Assembly: GCA_050999155.1 (NCBI GenBank) | Contig: JBPCPM010000178.1 | Coordinates: 17,934-81,933 of the forward strand | Length of the DNA stretch: 64,000 nt | Source: JBPCPM01 sp050999155 | Lineage (GTDB): Bacteria > Actinomycetota > Thermoleophilia > Solirubrobacterales > 70-9 | Direction of reading: 5' to 3' | Shown: positions 43,184 through 52,328 of the stretch, in pieces | Layout of the letters: every line of letters starts with the position of its first letter | Position numbering within the stretch: the first letter of the stretch is position 1 | The notes under the pieces: model-generated | Seen by the model: only the letters and a program-made list of their open reading frames with translations | What the model was told of the DNA's origin: nothing | The model's database searches: none | Translations under genes and position numbers: made by a program

Positions 43184-43189
43184 AATCTA
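43184..43189 (-). promoter_or_regulatory. TAGATT -10 box
   Basis: TANNNT hexamer ten bases before ATG 43173 (minus strand), same sequence as the clpP box. Confidence 0.4.
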
Positions 43190-43226
43190 CAAGAGCGGGC
43201 GGCACCGCGACCGCCCGGCGTTCCGC

Positions 43227-45065
43227 CTAGACGTTCTCTTCCTTTTCGTACATCTGCTCGATCTGCTCCTCGTACTTCTCGGCGATCGGCTTGCGCTTGA
43301 GCTTCATCGTCGGGGTGAGCTCGTCGCCGCCCGGCTCCCAGTCGCCGTTGACGATGTGGAAGTACTTCACCTGCTCGACCCGGGCGAGCTTGGCGTTGGC
43401 CTTCTCGATCGCGTCGCCGATTGCCTCGTAGGCCTCGTCGGTCTGGGCGATCTCCTCCAGCGAGGACGCGTCGAGGCCCTGGCGGTCCGCCCACGCCGGG
43501 GCGTTGTCGGGATCGAGGACGATCAGCGCGGTGATGTACTTGCGCCCGTCGCCGATCACGGCCGTCTGGCCGATCAGCGAGTCGGCGCTCTTGATCTCGG
43601 CCTCGATCTCGGTGGGCGACATGTTCTTGCCCGCCTCGTTGATGATGATCTCTTTCATCCGGTCAACGATCTTCACGTAGCCGTCGTCGTCGATCTCGGC
43701 GACGTCGCCGGTCTTCAGCCACCCGTCGTCGGTCATGGTCTCCCGCGTCTTGTCCTCCATCCCGCGGTAGCCCAACATCACGACGTCGGCCTTGACCAGC
43801 AGCTCGCCGCCTTCGCCGAGCTTGACCTCCACGCCCGGAGCGGGCGGGCCGACCGTGCCGATCTTGATCTTCTCGGGCGGGTTCACGCAGCCCGAGCCGC
43901 AGGTCTCCGACATGCCCCACAGCTCGGCCACCGGAATGCCGATCGCGTGGAAGAACTCCAGCGTCTCGGCCGGGGTCGGCGCGGCGCCGACGTGCACGGC
44001 CTCGATCTGGTCGAGCCCCAGCTGCTGGCGGATCCCGGCGAACATGTTCTCCTCGGCCTGCTGACAGGCCTGGGCGAGCTCCTCGGGCACCTCCTTGCCC
44101 TCCTGCTCGAGGCGCACCTTCTTGCGGCCCGCCTCGATGGCGCCCTGCATCTTCTGCTTGGTCTCCTCGTCGGCGCCCTCGGCCATCGATTCGAGCTTGG
44201 CCTTGATCTTCTCCCAGATCCGCGGCACCGCGAAGAACCAGGTCGGGCGCACGGCAGCCAGGTAGTCGCCGATCTGCTTGGCGTCCGGGCAGGTCGTGAC
44301 GGTGAACCCGAACGCCGTGGGCAGGTAGTGGTGCGCTGCCCGCTCGGCGATGTGGGCCGCCGGCAGCCACGAGATCACCTTCGCGTTCTCCGGGAAGTCG
44401 ATGATCGTGTCGAACGACCGCACGGCGGCGATGAGGTTCGCGTGCGAGAGCTGCACCCCCTTGGGCTTGCCCGTGGTCCCCGAGGTGTAGATCAGCGTCA
44501 GGACATCCTCGGGCGTGATCGCATCCCGCGCCGCCTGGACGTCGAAGTCGGGGTTGGAGCCCTCGACCTCGTCGAGCGTCGTGGTGTCGTCGAACTCGTC
44601 GCTGTCGATGACGACGACGTGCTTGATGTCGGGCAGGTTCGTGCGCGCCTCGAGGAAGGTGTCGGCGAACTGCTTCTCGATGACGGCGATCTCCACGCCC
44701 GCGTCCCCGCACACGTACTCGATCTGGCCGGCCGCGTAGGTCTCGTAGATCGACAGCGTCGTGGCGCCGAGCGACATGGCGGCCAGGTCGACCAGGTGGA
44801 ACTCGGGCCGGTTGCCGAGCAGGATCGCCATGCGGTCGCCTTTTTCCAGCCCGAGCTTGGCCAGCCCGCCGGCCAGCGCGTCGATCCGCTCGCCCAGCTC
44901 GCTCCAGGTCAGCGAGACCTCGTCGTCCTTGGTGCGCACGGCGACCGTGTCCCCGTTGTCGCGGATGGTGTTCTCGAGCGCTTGGGCCATGGTCTTGGCC
45001 TCGACCTCGTTGAGGTCTCCGCCGTAGACGGCGTCCTCCCGGCGTTCAACGGTTCCGCTCTCCAT
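43227..45065 (-). CDS. long-chain acyl-CoA synthetase (FadD15-like)
   Basis: Adenylate-forming enzyme of 612 residues that activates fatty acids to acyl-CoA. The AMP-binding P-loop is LIYTSGTTGKPKG near 190, ELWGMSETCGSG near 375 is the adenine motif, DDGWLKTGDVAEIDDDGY near 460 binds the ribose, and the C-terminal lobe ends with the catalytic Lys in TPTMKLKRKPI. The large insertion with EETKQKMQGAIEAGRKK fits FadD15-type enzymes. ATG 45065 follows a GGAGGGG site. A perfect palindrome stands 12 bases upstream, suggesting fatty-acid-responsive control. Confidence 0.9.
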   Translation of the reverse strand: MESGTVERREDAVYGGDLNEVEAKTMAQALENTIRDNGDTVAVRTKDDEVSLTWSELGERIDALAGGLAKLGLEKGDRMAILLGNRPEFHLVDLAAMSLGATTLSIYETYAAGQIEYVCGDAGVEIAVIEKQFADTFLEARTNLPDIKHVVVIDSDEFDDTTTLDEVEGSNPDFDVQAARDAITPEDVLTLIYTSGTTGKPKGVQLSHANLIAAVRSFDTIIDFPENAKVISWLPAAHIAERAAHHYLPTAFGFTVTTCPDAKQIGDYLAAVRPTWFFAVPRIWEKIKAKLESMAEGADEETKQKMQGAIEAGRKKVRLEQEGKEVPEELAQACQQAEENMFAGIRQQLGLDQIEAVHVGAAPTPAETLEFFHAIGIPVAELWGMSETCGSGCVNPPEKIKIGTVGPPAPGVEVKLGEGGELLVKADVVMLGYRGMEDKTRETMTDDGWLKTGDVAEIDDDGYVKIVDRMKEIIINEAGKNMSPTEIEAEIKSADSLIGQTAVIGDGRKYITALIVLDPDNAPAWADRQGLDASSLEEIAQTDEAYEAIGDAIEKANAKLARVEQVKYFHIVNGDWEPGGDELTPTMKLKRKPIAEKYEEQIEQMYEKEENV

Positions 45066-45077
45066 GACCCCTCCTGC

Positions 45078-45106
45078 GTAGCTTCGGCGACGAACACCGA
45101 AGCTAC
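45078..45106. promoter_or_regulatory. 10-9-10 palindromic operator candidate before fadD
   Basis: Arms GTAGCTTCGG (45078-45087) and CCGAAGCTAC (45097-45106) are perfect reverse complements with a nine-base spacer. The site lies between the rseP stop and the fadD Shine-Dalgarno. Size and symmetry suit a dimeric TetR/FadR-type repressor; an mRNA hairpin is the alternative. Confidence 0.55.
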
Positions 45107-45134
45107 CCCATACGACGGGGACGGGTGCAGGGTC

Positions 45135-46202
45135 TCAGCGCAGCTGGAAGCCCTCGCCGGTCAGGCGGCCGATGTCGTTGCTCAGCCCCACCGCGAAGAT
45201 CATGATCACCAGCACGAAGCCGATCATTCCGGACCGCTCCATCGTCGCGTAGGAGACGGCCTTGCCGCGGATCTTCTCGACGATCCCCCAGAAGATGTGG
45301 CCACCGTCGAGCGGCAGGAACGGGAAAAGGTTGATGATGCCCAGCGAGAGGCTGATCACCGCCACGAGGAACACCGCGGTGCGCAGGTCTTGGTCGATCG
45401 CCTGCCGGGTCACCTCGGTGGCGCCGACGACGCCGGAGAGCTCCTTGCGCTTGTCGGACTCGAAAAGCCGGGCGATCGTGCTGACCGTGCGGCTGGTGAC
45501 CTGCCACATGTAGCTCGTGACGTTGCCGGCTGCTTGGACCGGGCCGGGATTGGCCGGGGCCGTGCCGAAGGAGAAGCCGAGCCGCATCCGCTCCCGCGAG
45601 GCGTCGTAGACGGGCCTGATCCGCTCGGTGCGCTCGGTGCCCTCGCGCAGGATGGTCAGCGTGGCCGGCGCCGCCGCCTTGCACCCGGTCTCCAGCTCCC
45701 CGGCGCAGCGGTGGCTGTTGACCTGGTCGCTGAGCTCGCGCGGCTCGCCGGGCTTGCCGTCGACGGCCTGCAGCTCGTCGCCGGGCTTCAGGACGCCGGT
45801 CACGGGCGCCTCGTCCTCGACGGACTTGACCGTGGCGACCACCTCGGTGGCCGAGAACGCCAAGACGTAGAGGATCGCGAAGGCAAGGACGATGTTCACC
45901 GCCGGGCCTGCGGCGATGACCACGATCCGCTTCCACACCGGCTGCGCGTAGTAGCCGCGGTGGGCGATGTCCTCCGGAAGCTCCTCTTCCGGATTCATCC
46001 CGGTGATCTTCACGAAGCCGCCCGCGGGGATCGCGCCGATCCCGTACTCGGTCTCCCCCACCTTCACGCTCACGACCTTGGGCGGGAAGAACAGGAAGAA
46101 CTTCTCCACGCGCATTCCCACCGCCTTGGCGGCGGCGAAATGCCCGGCCTCGTGCAGGACGACGAGCACGGCGAAGGCGGCGATGGCGAGCGCGAGGTTC
46201 AC
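45135..46202 (-). CDS. rseP: RseP-type site-2 protease (M50)
   Basis: Intramembrane metalloprotease of 355 residues that cleaves anti-sigma factors or signal-peptide remnants. The HExxH motif is VVLHEAGHFAAAK in the first helix (near 19); the PDZ region lies about 115-215; NLFPFLPLDGGH near 300 supplies the Asp ligand. GTG 46202 overlaps the end of dxr by four bases, giving the common dxr-rseP pair. The 69-base gap to fadD carries the palindrome. Confidence 0.92.
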   Translation of the reverse strand: MNLALAIAAFAVLVVLHEAGHFAAAKAVGMRVEKFFLFFPPKVVSVKVGETEYGIGAIPAGGFVKITGMNPEEELPEDIAHRGYYAQPVWKRIVVIAAGPAVNIVLAFAILYVLAFSATEVVATVKSVEDEAPVTGVLKPGDELQAVDGKPGEPRELSDQVNSHRCAGELETGCKAAAPATLTILREGTERTERIRPVYDASRERMRLGFSFGTAPANPGPVQAAGNVTSYMWQVTSRTVSTIARLFESDKRKELSGVVGATEVTRQAIDQDLRTAVFLVAVISLSLGIINLFPFLPLDGGHIFWGIVEKIRGKAVSYATMERSGMIGFVLVIMIFAVGLSNDIGRLTGEGFQLR

Positions 46203-47350
46203 CGGGCCGGCGCTCCGTCGGCCAGCAGCCCGTCGGCGCGCTCCCGCGCGAGAGCGTCGATCTCGAACAGCTGCTCGAAGTGCTCGACGGGCTCGGTGCC
46301 CATGGCGTCCAGCGTCCCGGCCACGACCGCGGGGATCTCGGCGAACGCGATCCGGTCGTCGAGGAAGGCGTGGACGGCCACCTCGTTGGCGGCGTTGAGC
46401 ACGCACGGAGCGGTGCCTCCGGCCCGTCCGGCGTCCCGGGCGAGGGCCAGACAGCGAAACGTGCCGGGATCGGGTTCCTCGAACTCGAGCCGCCCGACGC
46501 TGGCCAGATCCAGTGTCTCCAGGTCGACGGGGGCTCGGTCGGGCCAGTGCAGGGCCCCGGCGATCGGGACCCGCATGTCCGGGTAGCCGAGGTGGGCCAG
46601 GGTCGCCCCGTCGACCAGGTCGACCAGTGCGTGGACAATCGACTGGGGATGCACGACGACGCCGATCCGGTCGTATCCGAGCCCGAAAAGGTGGTGGGCT
46701 TCGATCACCTCGAGTCCCTTGTTCATCAAGGTGGCCGAGTCGATCGAGATCTTGCCGCCCATGTCCCAGGTCGGATGGGCCAGGGCCTGCTCCCGGGTGA
46801 CGTCGTCGAGCGTGTCGCGGCCCCGGAAGGGCCCTCCGGACGCGGTGACCACGAGGCGGCGCACGGTGCCGGGGGGCCGGCCGTCGAGCAGCTGGGCCAA
46901 GGCCGAGTGCTCGCTGTCGACGGGCAGCAGACGGGCGCCGGTGCCCTCGGCCAGGGCCATCACGAGCTCCCCTCCCACGACCAGGCTCTCCTTGTTGGCC
47001 AGGGCGACGTCGATGCCCTCGGTGAGCGCGACGATGGTCGGGGCCAGCCCGGCCGAGCCGACGATGGCGTTGAGCACGAGATCCGGCTTGCACTCGGCGA
47101 TCAGGCGCAGCAAACCGCCCGGGCCCTCGTGCAACGTGCCGGTGTGGTGCTCGGAGGCGCGGGGGGCGGCGGCCGGGTCCGAGAGGGCGAGCTGATCGAC
47201 CCCGTGGTCGGATGCCTGCCGGCAGGCCTGCTCTGCGTCGCTGTGGGCCGAGAGGCCGCACAGGACCAGCTCCCCCCGCGAGGCGGAGATGACCTGCAGG
47301 GCCTGGGTCCCGATGGACCCGGTCGATCCGAGCACGCAGACACGCTTCAT
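46199..47350 (-). CDS. dxr: 1-deoxy-D-xylulose-5-phosphate reductoisomerase
   Basis: First committed step of the MEP pathway, NADPH-dependent rearrangement of DXP to MEP. The 383 residues show VCVLGSTGSIGTQAL (NADPH site), LANKESLVVGGELV, the metal ligands in PVDSEHSA, and SGGPFRG and KISIDSATLMNKGLEV of the substrate loop. ATG 47350 is unambiguous. It sits between cdsA (54-base gap) and rseP (overlap). Confidence 0.96.
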   Translation of the reverse strand: MKRVCVLGSTGSIGTQALQVISASRGELVLCGLSAHSDAEQACRQASDHGVDQLALSDPAAAPRASEHHTGTLHEGPGGLLRLIAECKPDLVLNAIVGSAGLAPTIVALTEGIDVALANKESLVVGGELVMALAEGTGARLLPVDSEHSALAQLLDGRPPGTVRRLVVTASGGPFRGRDTLDDVTREQALAHPTWDMGGKISIDSATLMNKGLEVIEAHHLFGLGYDRIGVVVHPQSIVHALVDLVDGATLAHLGYPDMRVPIAGALHWPDRAPVDLETLDLASVGRLEFEEPDPGTFRCLALARDAGRAGGTAPCVLNAANEVAVHAFLDDRIAFAEIPAVVAGTLDAMGTEPVEHFEQLFEIDALARERADGLLADGAPAR

Positions 47351-47404
47351 CAGCCGGTGGAGTCTAGGGATCGGCTCCCACGGGCCCCGGGCGTTGCGGA
47401 CGGA

Positions 47405-48382
47405 TCAGCTGACGCTGCCGCCCACGAACGCGCCGTAGGCCAGCACGACGTAGTAGGCGCCCACGACGGAGAACATCACCCCATCGATCCGGTCCAGCAG
47501 CCCCCCGTGCGCCCCGACGATCCTGCCCGAGTCCTTGACCTCGAGGTCACGCTTGACGTAGGACTCGAAGAGGTCTCCCAAGGGCGCCAGCGTGGCGACC
47601 GTCACGCCGAGGACCAGCGATTCACCGAAGGACATCCAGTCCTGGTAGAGCCCGGCCAGGGCGACGGCCATCGTGCCGCCCGCGATCCCGAAGGCGAGCC
47701 CCTCGACCGTCTTGCCCGGCGAGATCTCCGGAGCGAGCTGGCGGGACCCGAAGGCCCGCCCACCCGCGTAGGCCGCGGTGTCGGCGAGGAACGCTCCGAC
47801 GGCCACGTCGATCAACAACCCTCCCCCATGGGGCTCCAGATCACGCAGCAGGATCGCGTGGGCGAGCGGCACCCCGAGCCACAGGACGCCGAACGCGGTC
47901 GTCGCCATGGCGTAGGTCCCGTTGGGCGGCCGCTCGAGCAGCGCGACGCCGAACAGCACCGCGAAGCCCACCGCGGCGACGAGCAGCAGATGAAACGGCG
48001 GCCGGTCGCTCACGTGGGCGACCACCAGCGCCGCGGCCAGGACCACGATGCCCGCAGGGGCGAGCGGCTTGGCCCGCGCCGTCATCCCGTAGAACTCCAG
48101 GAGGCCGATCACCCCCAGGACCACGGCACCGGCGGCGAACCACCAGCCACCAAGGATCACGATGGCCAGGGCAAAGGCGATCCACGGCAGCGCGCTGACG
48201 ACGCGGCGCAGGGTCTCGCCTGAGCCCCCGCCCTCGCTGGAGCCGGCGTCGTCGCGACGGCCACGCCGGCGCCCGCCCGCGGGCGGGCGGTGTTCCTCGG
48301 GCGCCTCGGTGCCGATGACGATCGTCCGCCCGCGGGCCGTGGCGCGTCGCTCGGCGTCGGCCGGCGGCCGGTCGGCGGCCAT
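47405..48382 (-). CDS. cdsA: phosphatidate cytidylyltransferase
   Basis: Makes CDP-diacylglycerol from phosphatidate and CTP in the membrane. The 325-residue protein has a polar, Arg/Gly-rich N-terminus of about 65 residues, seven to eight helices, and the C-terminal signature around KDSGRIVGAHGGLLDRID, with the preceding SPGKTVEGL and LFESYVKRDL. It starts at the base where the uppS stop codon begins (TGATG). Product feeds PgsA at 33.1 kb. Confidence 0.93.
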   Translation of the reverse strand: MAADRPPADAERRATARGRTIVIGTEAPEEHRPPAGGRRRGRRDDAGSSEGGGSGETLRRVVSALPWIAFALAIVILGGWWFAAGAVVLGVIGLLEFYGMTARAKPLAPAGIVVLAAALVVAHVSDRPPFHLLLVAAVGFAVLFGVALLERPPNGTYAMATTAFGVLWLGVPLAHAILLRDLEPHGGGLLIDVAVGAFLADTAAYAGGRAFGSRQLAPEISPGKTVEGLAFGIAGGTMAVALAGLYQDWMSFGESLVLGVTVATLAPLGDLFESYVKRDLEVKDSGRIVGAHGGLLDRIDGVMFSVVGAYYVVLAYGAFVGGSVS

Positions 48383-49101
48383 CAGCGGGCTCCGAAGCGC
48401 CGCAGGCGCGTCGCGTACTCGTCCAGCGCCTTCTCGAGATTGGAGCGACTGAAGTCGGGCCACAGCACGTCGGTGAACACGAACTCCGAGTACGCGGTCT
48501 GCCACGTCAGGAAGTTCGACAGCCGGTGCTCGCCGCTCGTGCGGATCAGCAGGTCGGGCTCGGCCATCTCGGGGGCGTACAGCAGCTTGGCGAACGCCTC
48601 CTCCCCACCTCCGTCATATCGCGCCGCGGCATCGAGGATCTCGGCGCGGCCGCCGTAGTTGAAGGCGACCCACAGCCGCAGGCGCCGCTGATCGCGGGTC
48701 TCGTCCTCGGCCCACTGCATCCGCTCCACCAGCTTCGGGGCCAGGCCCTCACGGCTGCCGACGAAGCGCATCTGTACGCCCTCGGCCAGCAGCTCGGGCG
48801 TCTCGGACACGATCAGCTCGGCGAACATCGCCATCAACCCGCTCACTTCGTCGTCGGGGCGAGCCCAGTTCTCCGTCGAGAAGGCATAGACCGAGAGCTC
48901 GGCCAGGCCCAGGGCAACGGCGTCCTTGACCGTCTGCTTCATCGTCTGGGCGCCGCGCCGGTGCCCCTCGAGCACTGCAAGCCCCTCCCGGCGCGCCCAG
49001 CGGGCGTTGCCGTCCATGATGATCGCCACCGACCGGGCGGCGGCGGGATCGGCGTCTGCGGTCACCGCGCTGGCGGCCCCACCGCCCGCAGAGTCGCTCA
49101 C
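48382..49101 (-). CDS. uppS: isoprenyl transferase (undecaprenyl diphosphate synthase family)
   Basis: Cis-prenyltransferase of 239 residues that elongates farnesyl diphosphate to the polyprenyl carrier used for wall synthesis. The signature VAIIMDGNARWARREG near 25 contains the catalytic Asp; GHRRGA, YAFSTENWARP and DLLIRTSGEHRLSNFLTWQ follow. Overlaps frr by four bases at its start. Confidence 0.95.
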   Translation of the reverse strand: MSDSAGGGAASAVTADADPAAARSVAIIMDGNARWARREGLAVLEGHRRGAQTMKQTVKDAVALGLAELSVYAFSTENWARPDDEVSGLMAMFAELIVSETPELLAEGVQMRFVGSREGLAPKLVERMQWAEDETRDQRRLRLWVAFNYGGRAEILDAAARYDGGGEEAFAKLLYAPEMAEPDLLIRTSGEHRLSNFLTWQTAYSEFVFTDVLWPDFSRSNLEKALDEYATRLRRFGAR

Positions 49102-49655
49102 ACCTCCAGCAGCTCGGCTTCCTTGGCCTGCATGAGGGCGTCGATCTCGGCGACGGCGCCATCGGTAAGGGTCTGCAGTTCGTTCTCGGCCCTGTGCTCC
49201 TCATCCTCGCCGGCCTCGCCCTCGCGCTTGAGCTCGCGCAGGTCGTGCATCGTGTCGCGGCGGACGTTGCGTACGGCGATCCGCCCCTCCTCGGCGACCC
49301 CGTGGATGACGCGGACGAGGTCGCGGCGCCGTTCCTCTGTGAGCTCCGGGATCGACAGCCGGATGACGGTGCCGTCGTTGCTCGGGGTGAGGCCCAGATC
49401 GGACTCGAGAATCGCCTTCTCCATCGAGGCGACGGCGGACTTGTCGTACGGGGTGATCGTGAGCATCCGCGCGTCGGTCGTCGCCACGTTGGCCAGCTGC
49501 TTGAGCGGCGTGGACGTGCCGTAGTAGTCGACGATGACGCGATCGAGCAGCGCCGGGGAGGCGCGTCCGGTCCGGACGGTCGCCAGCTCGGAACCGGTTG
49601 ATTCCACGGACTTCGACATCCGTTGCTTCGCGTCGGCCAGCAGCTCGTCGATCAT
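49098..49655 (-). CDS. frr: ribosome recycling factor
   Basis: A 185-residue RRF that splits post-termination ribosomes with EF-G. The family motifs VRTGRASPALLDRVIVDYYG, LKQLANVATTDARMLTI, and VRNVRRDTMHDLRELKREGE are all present. Overlaps pyrH by four bases upstream and uppS by four bases downstream. Confidence 0.96.
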   Translation of the reverse strand: MIDELLADAKQRMSKSVESTGSELATVRTGRASPALLDRVIVDYYGTSTPLKQLANVATTDARMLTITPYDKSAVASMEKAILESDLGLTPSNDGTVIRLSIPELTEERRRDLVRVIHGVAEEGRIAVRNVRRDTMHDLRELKREGEAGEDEEHRAENELQTLTDGAVAEIDALMQAKEAELLEV

Positions 49656-50407
49656 CGCTCGTCCCCGGGTTCCGGCAGCGGCCCGGCCTCGCTGGAAACG
49701 AGGCTTCCCACCCGCTCACCGGCGACGATCCTAGCGATGTTGTCGTCGGCCGCAATGTCGAAGACGTAGATGGGCAGATCGTTGTCCTTGCAGAGCGAAA
49801 ACGCCGTGGAATCCATCACCTGAAGGTTGCGCTCCATCGCCTCGCGATGGGTGATCTGGTCGATGAACCGTGCCTCGGCGTTCTGCGCCGGATCGGAGTC
49901 GTAGATGCCCTTGGTGCCGTTCTTGGCCATCAGCAGCGCCTCGGCGTGAATCTCGAGCGCCCGCAGAGCGGCCGCGGTGTCGGTCGTGAAGAACGGGTTT
50001 CCGGTGCCGGCCGCGAAGATCACGATCCTGCCCTTCTCCAGGTGGCGGATCGCGCGTCGACGGATGTAGGGCTCCGCGACCTCGGTGACATTCAGCGCGC
50101 TGAGCACCCGGGTATGGGCCCCGCGCTTTTCCAGCGCGTCCTGCATGGTCAGCGCGTTGAGCACGGTGGCGAGCATGCCCATGTAGTCGCCGGTCGCGCG
50201 GTCCATGCCGGCCGCGGCACCGGCCACGCCCCGGTAGATGTTGCCCGCCCCGACGACGACGCCGAGCTCGATTCCCTGGGTGGCGACGCCCTGCAGAATC
50301 CCGGCGATACGCGAAACCTGCTCGGGGTCGGTGCCGTGGGTGCGATCGCCGAGCAGTGCCTCGCCGGAGAGCTTGACCAGCAGCCGCTGGAACCGGGGGG
50401 CGGCCAC
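49652..50407 (-). CDS. pyrH: UMP kinase
   Basis: Phosphorylates UMP to UDP; 251 residues of the amino-acid-kinase fold. LLVKLSGEALLGD near 9 binds phosphate, VVVGAGNIYRG near 50, GDYMGMLATVLNALTMQDAL and AAGTGNPFFTTDTAAALRA follow. GTG 50407 fits the family N-terminus and is 37 bases after tsf. A short tail with Glu/Pro ends the protein. Confidence 0.95.
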   Translation of the reverse strand: MAAPRFQRLLVKLSGEALLGDRTHGTDPEQVSRIAGILQGVATQGIELGVVVGAGNIYRGVAGAAAGMDRATGDYMGMLATVLNALTMQDALEKRGAHTRVLSALNVTEVAEPYIRRRAIRHLEKGRIVIFAAGTGNPFFTTDTAAALRALEIHAEALLMAKNGTKGIYDSDPAQNAEARFIDQITHREAMERNLQVMDSTAFSLCKDNDLPIYVFDIAADDNIARIVAGERVGSLVSSEAGPLPEPGDER

Positions 50408-50444
50408 TACGCCCTCCGCCCGGGCCTGTCGGGCGAGCCGGCTG

Positions 50445-51059
50445 TCACCCGCCGCTTCCCGCGCCCACCTGGAAGCGGGCGAAGCGGGTGATCTGCACGT
50501 TCTCGCCGGTCTTGGCGGCGAACTCCGCGCGCAGCTGCTCGATGGTCTTGCCATCGTGCTTGTCGCCGTTGACGTGTGGCTGTTCGAGCAGGACGACCTG
50601 CTCACGCCACTTGGCCATCTGGCCGTCGACGATCTTGTCGATGACGTGGTCGGGCTTGCCCTCCTCGCGGGCCTTGCCCTGGTGGATGCCCCGCTCGCGG
50701 TGCTCGTCTTCGGAGGGAATCTCGTCGGCGGTGACGTACTCCGGGTCGGCGGCCGCGATGTGCAGCGCGATCTCCCGGGCAAACTCCTGGAAGTCGTCGT
50801 TACGCGCGACGAAGTCCGTCTCGCAGTTGACCTCGACGAGCACGCCGATCTTGCCGCCCGAGTGAATGTAGGGCGCGACGACACCCTCTGCCGCTTCGCG
50901 GCCGGCACGTTTGGCCGCCTGGGCCTGGCCCTTGACGCGCAGCGTCTCGACGGCCTTCTCCATATCCCCGTCGGCCTCTGACAGGGCGTTCTTGCAGTCC
51001 ATCATCCCCGCGCCGGTGCGGTCGCGGAGTGCCTTGACGTCGCTGGCACTGATGCTCAT
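50445..51059 (-). CDS. tsf: elongation factor Ts
   Basis: Nucleotide exchange factor for EF-Tu, 204 residues, the short form with one core subdomain. The N-terminal motif [19 protein letters not shown] and the core [18 protein letters not shown] are diagnostic. Overlaps rpsB by four bases. Confidence 0.96.
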   Translation of the reverse strand: MSISASDVKALRDRTGAGMMDCKNALSEADGDMEKAVETLRVKGQAQAAKRAGREAAEGVVAPYIHSGGKIGVLVEVNCETDFVARNDDFQEFAREIALHIAAADPEYVTADEIPSEDEHRERGIHQGKAREEGKPDHVIDKIVDGQMAKWREQVVLLEQPHVNGDKHDGKTIEQLRAEFAAKTGENVQITRFARFQVGAGSGG

Positions 51060-52204
51060 CCGTCCTCCTTCGTGCTCTTCTCGGCGTCGGCCGGGACCTT
51101 CTGGTCGGTCTTCTCGCCGGCCTCGGTCTTCGGGCCCTTGTCGCCGGCGGGCTCGGTGCCTTCGACGGGGTGGGGCGGGCCGGCGGCCTGCTCCTGGGCT
51201 GCGGCCTCCACCTGCTGCTGGGGCTTCGCCGGCCGCTCGGCCTTCTGCTGCTCGCGGGCAGGCTTGCCGGACGCCATGGTGCCGGCCGGATCGGTGCCGG
51301 GCGTCTGCCCGCCGCGGCGGGCGCCCGCACGAACGGTGTCGGCGGCCGGCACCTGGCCTGATGCCTCCTGGGCCTCGGCCGTGGCGGCGGCTGCCTCGGC
51401 CGAGGCACGCTCTGCCTCTTCGCGGCGCACGCGCTCTTCTTCCTCGCGCTTGCGGCGTTCCTCGGCCTCGCGCTCGCGCTTGGCCTGCTCCTCGGCCTTG
51501 CGCTTGGCCTCGGCCTCGCGGAACTCCGATGCGGCAGCCCCGACGGCCTGGCCGATCGTCTCGAGGATCAGCCCGCAGGAGCGGATGGCGTCATCGTTGC
51601 CCGGGATCACGTACTTCACGGGCCCCGGGTCGCAGTTGGTGTCCACCAGGCCCACGATCGGGATCTGCAGGCGGGCGGCCTCGCGGACGGCGATCTCCTC
51701 GGCCTTGAGGTCGACGACGACCATCGCGTCGGGCAGGCGCTGCATGTCGCGCACGCCGCCGAGGTTGAGCTCGAGCTTGCGCAGCTCGGCCTCCATGGAG
51801 ATCCGCTCCTTGGTCGGCAGCAGCGCCAAGCGGCCCTCCTCGGAGTGGCCGTGCAGCTCGTGCAGGCGGGTGATCCGCGCGGAGATGGTGTTCCAGTTGG
51901 TCAGCAGCCCGCCCAGCCACCGGTAGTTGACGTACGGCATGCCGGTCTCGTCGGCCCACTGGCGCACGGTGTCGCGCGCCTGCTTCTTGGTGCCGACGAA
52001 CAGGACGGTGCCGCCCTTGGCCGCGGTCTGGGCGCAGAACTCGGTCGCCTGCTTGAGCAACTTCTCGGTCTGCAGGAGATCGATGACGTGGATGCCATCG
52101 CGCTCCCCGTGGATGTAGCGGCGCATGCTGGGGTTCCAGCGCCGGGTCTGGTGGCCGAAGTGCACTCCGGCTTCCAGTAGCTCCTTGATGCCTGCGTCGG
52201 CCAT
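51056..52204 (-). CDS. rpsB: ribosomal protein S2 with long charged C-terminal extension
   Basis: Ribosomal protein of the small subunit, 382 residues instead of about 230-280. The normal part (1-230) has [42 protein letters not shown] and [20 protein letters not shown]. From about 232 a Glu/Lys/Arg-rich helix ([20 protein letters not shown]) leads to a Pro/Ala/Gln-rich tail of 100 residues. Extended S2 tails occur in some actinobacteria; the function is unknown. A 124-base leader separates it from rluD. Confidence 0.95.
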   Translation of the reverse strand: MADAGIKELLEAGVHFGHQTRRWNPSMRRYIHGERDGIHVIDLLQTEKLLKQATEFCAQTAAKGGTVLFVGTKKQARDTVRQWADETGMPYVNYRWLGGLLTNWNTISARITRLHELHGHSEEGRLALLPTKERISMEAELRKLELNLGGVRDMQRLPDAMVVVDLKAEEIAVREAARLQIPIVGLVDTNCDPGPVKYVIPGNDDAIRSCGLILETIGQAVGAAASEFREAEAKRKAEEQAKREREAEERRKREEEERVRREEAERASAEAAAATAEAQEASGQVPAADTVRAGARRGGQTPGTDPAGTMASGKPAREQQKAERPAKPQQQVEAAAQEQAAGPPHPVEGTEPAGDKGPKTEAGEKTDQKVPADAEKSTKEDG

Positions 52205-52328
52205 TGGTCAATCCCTTTGCGTTGGTGAGTGCGAGTGCCCTGCGGGGCTCACGGGGACCCGGTCGGCGTGACCGGGCAGGGACCCGCTGCGGTTGACCAC
52301 AGGGATTGGGTTCGGTGAACGACCGATT
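52205..52328 (-). promoter_or_regulatory. rpsB leader region
   Basis: The 124-base gap before rpsB holds a strong hairpin (CCCGGTC...GACCGGG) and, near its upstream end, a GTTC-GGT-GAAC palindrome with GATTC close by (52310-52328). An autoregulatory S2 leader is plausible but was not matched to a known RNA family. Confidence 0.4.

Noticed and set aside
43173..46586. A 1137-codon frame opposite fadD, rseP and dxr
   Set aside because: All three minus-strand genes are conserved; the plus-strand frame is rich in Asp, Leu and Gly repeats without family motifs.
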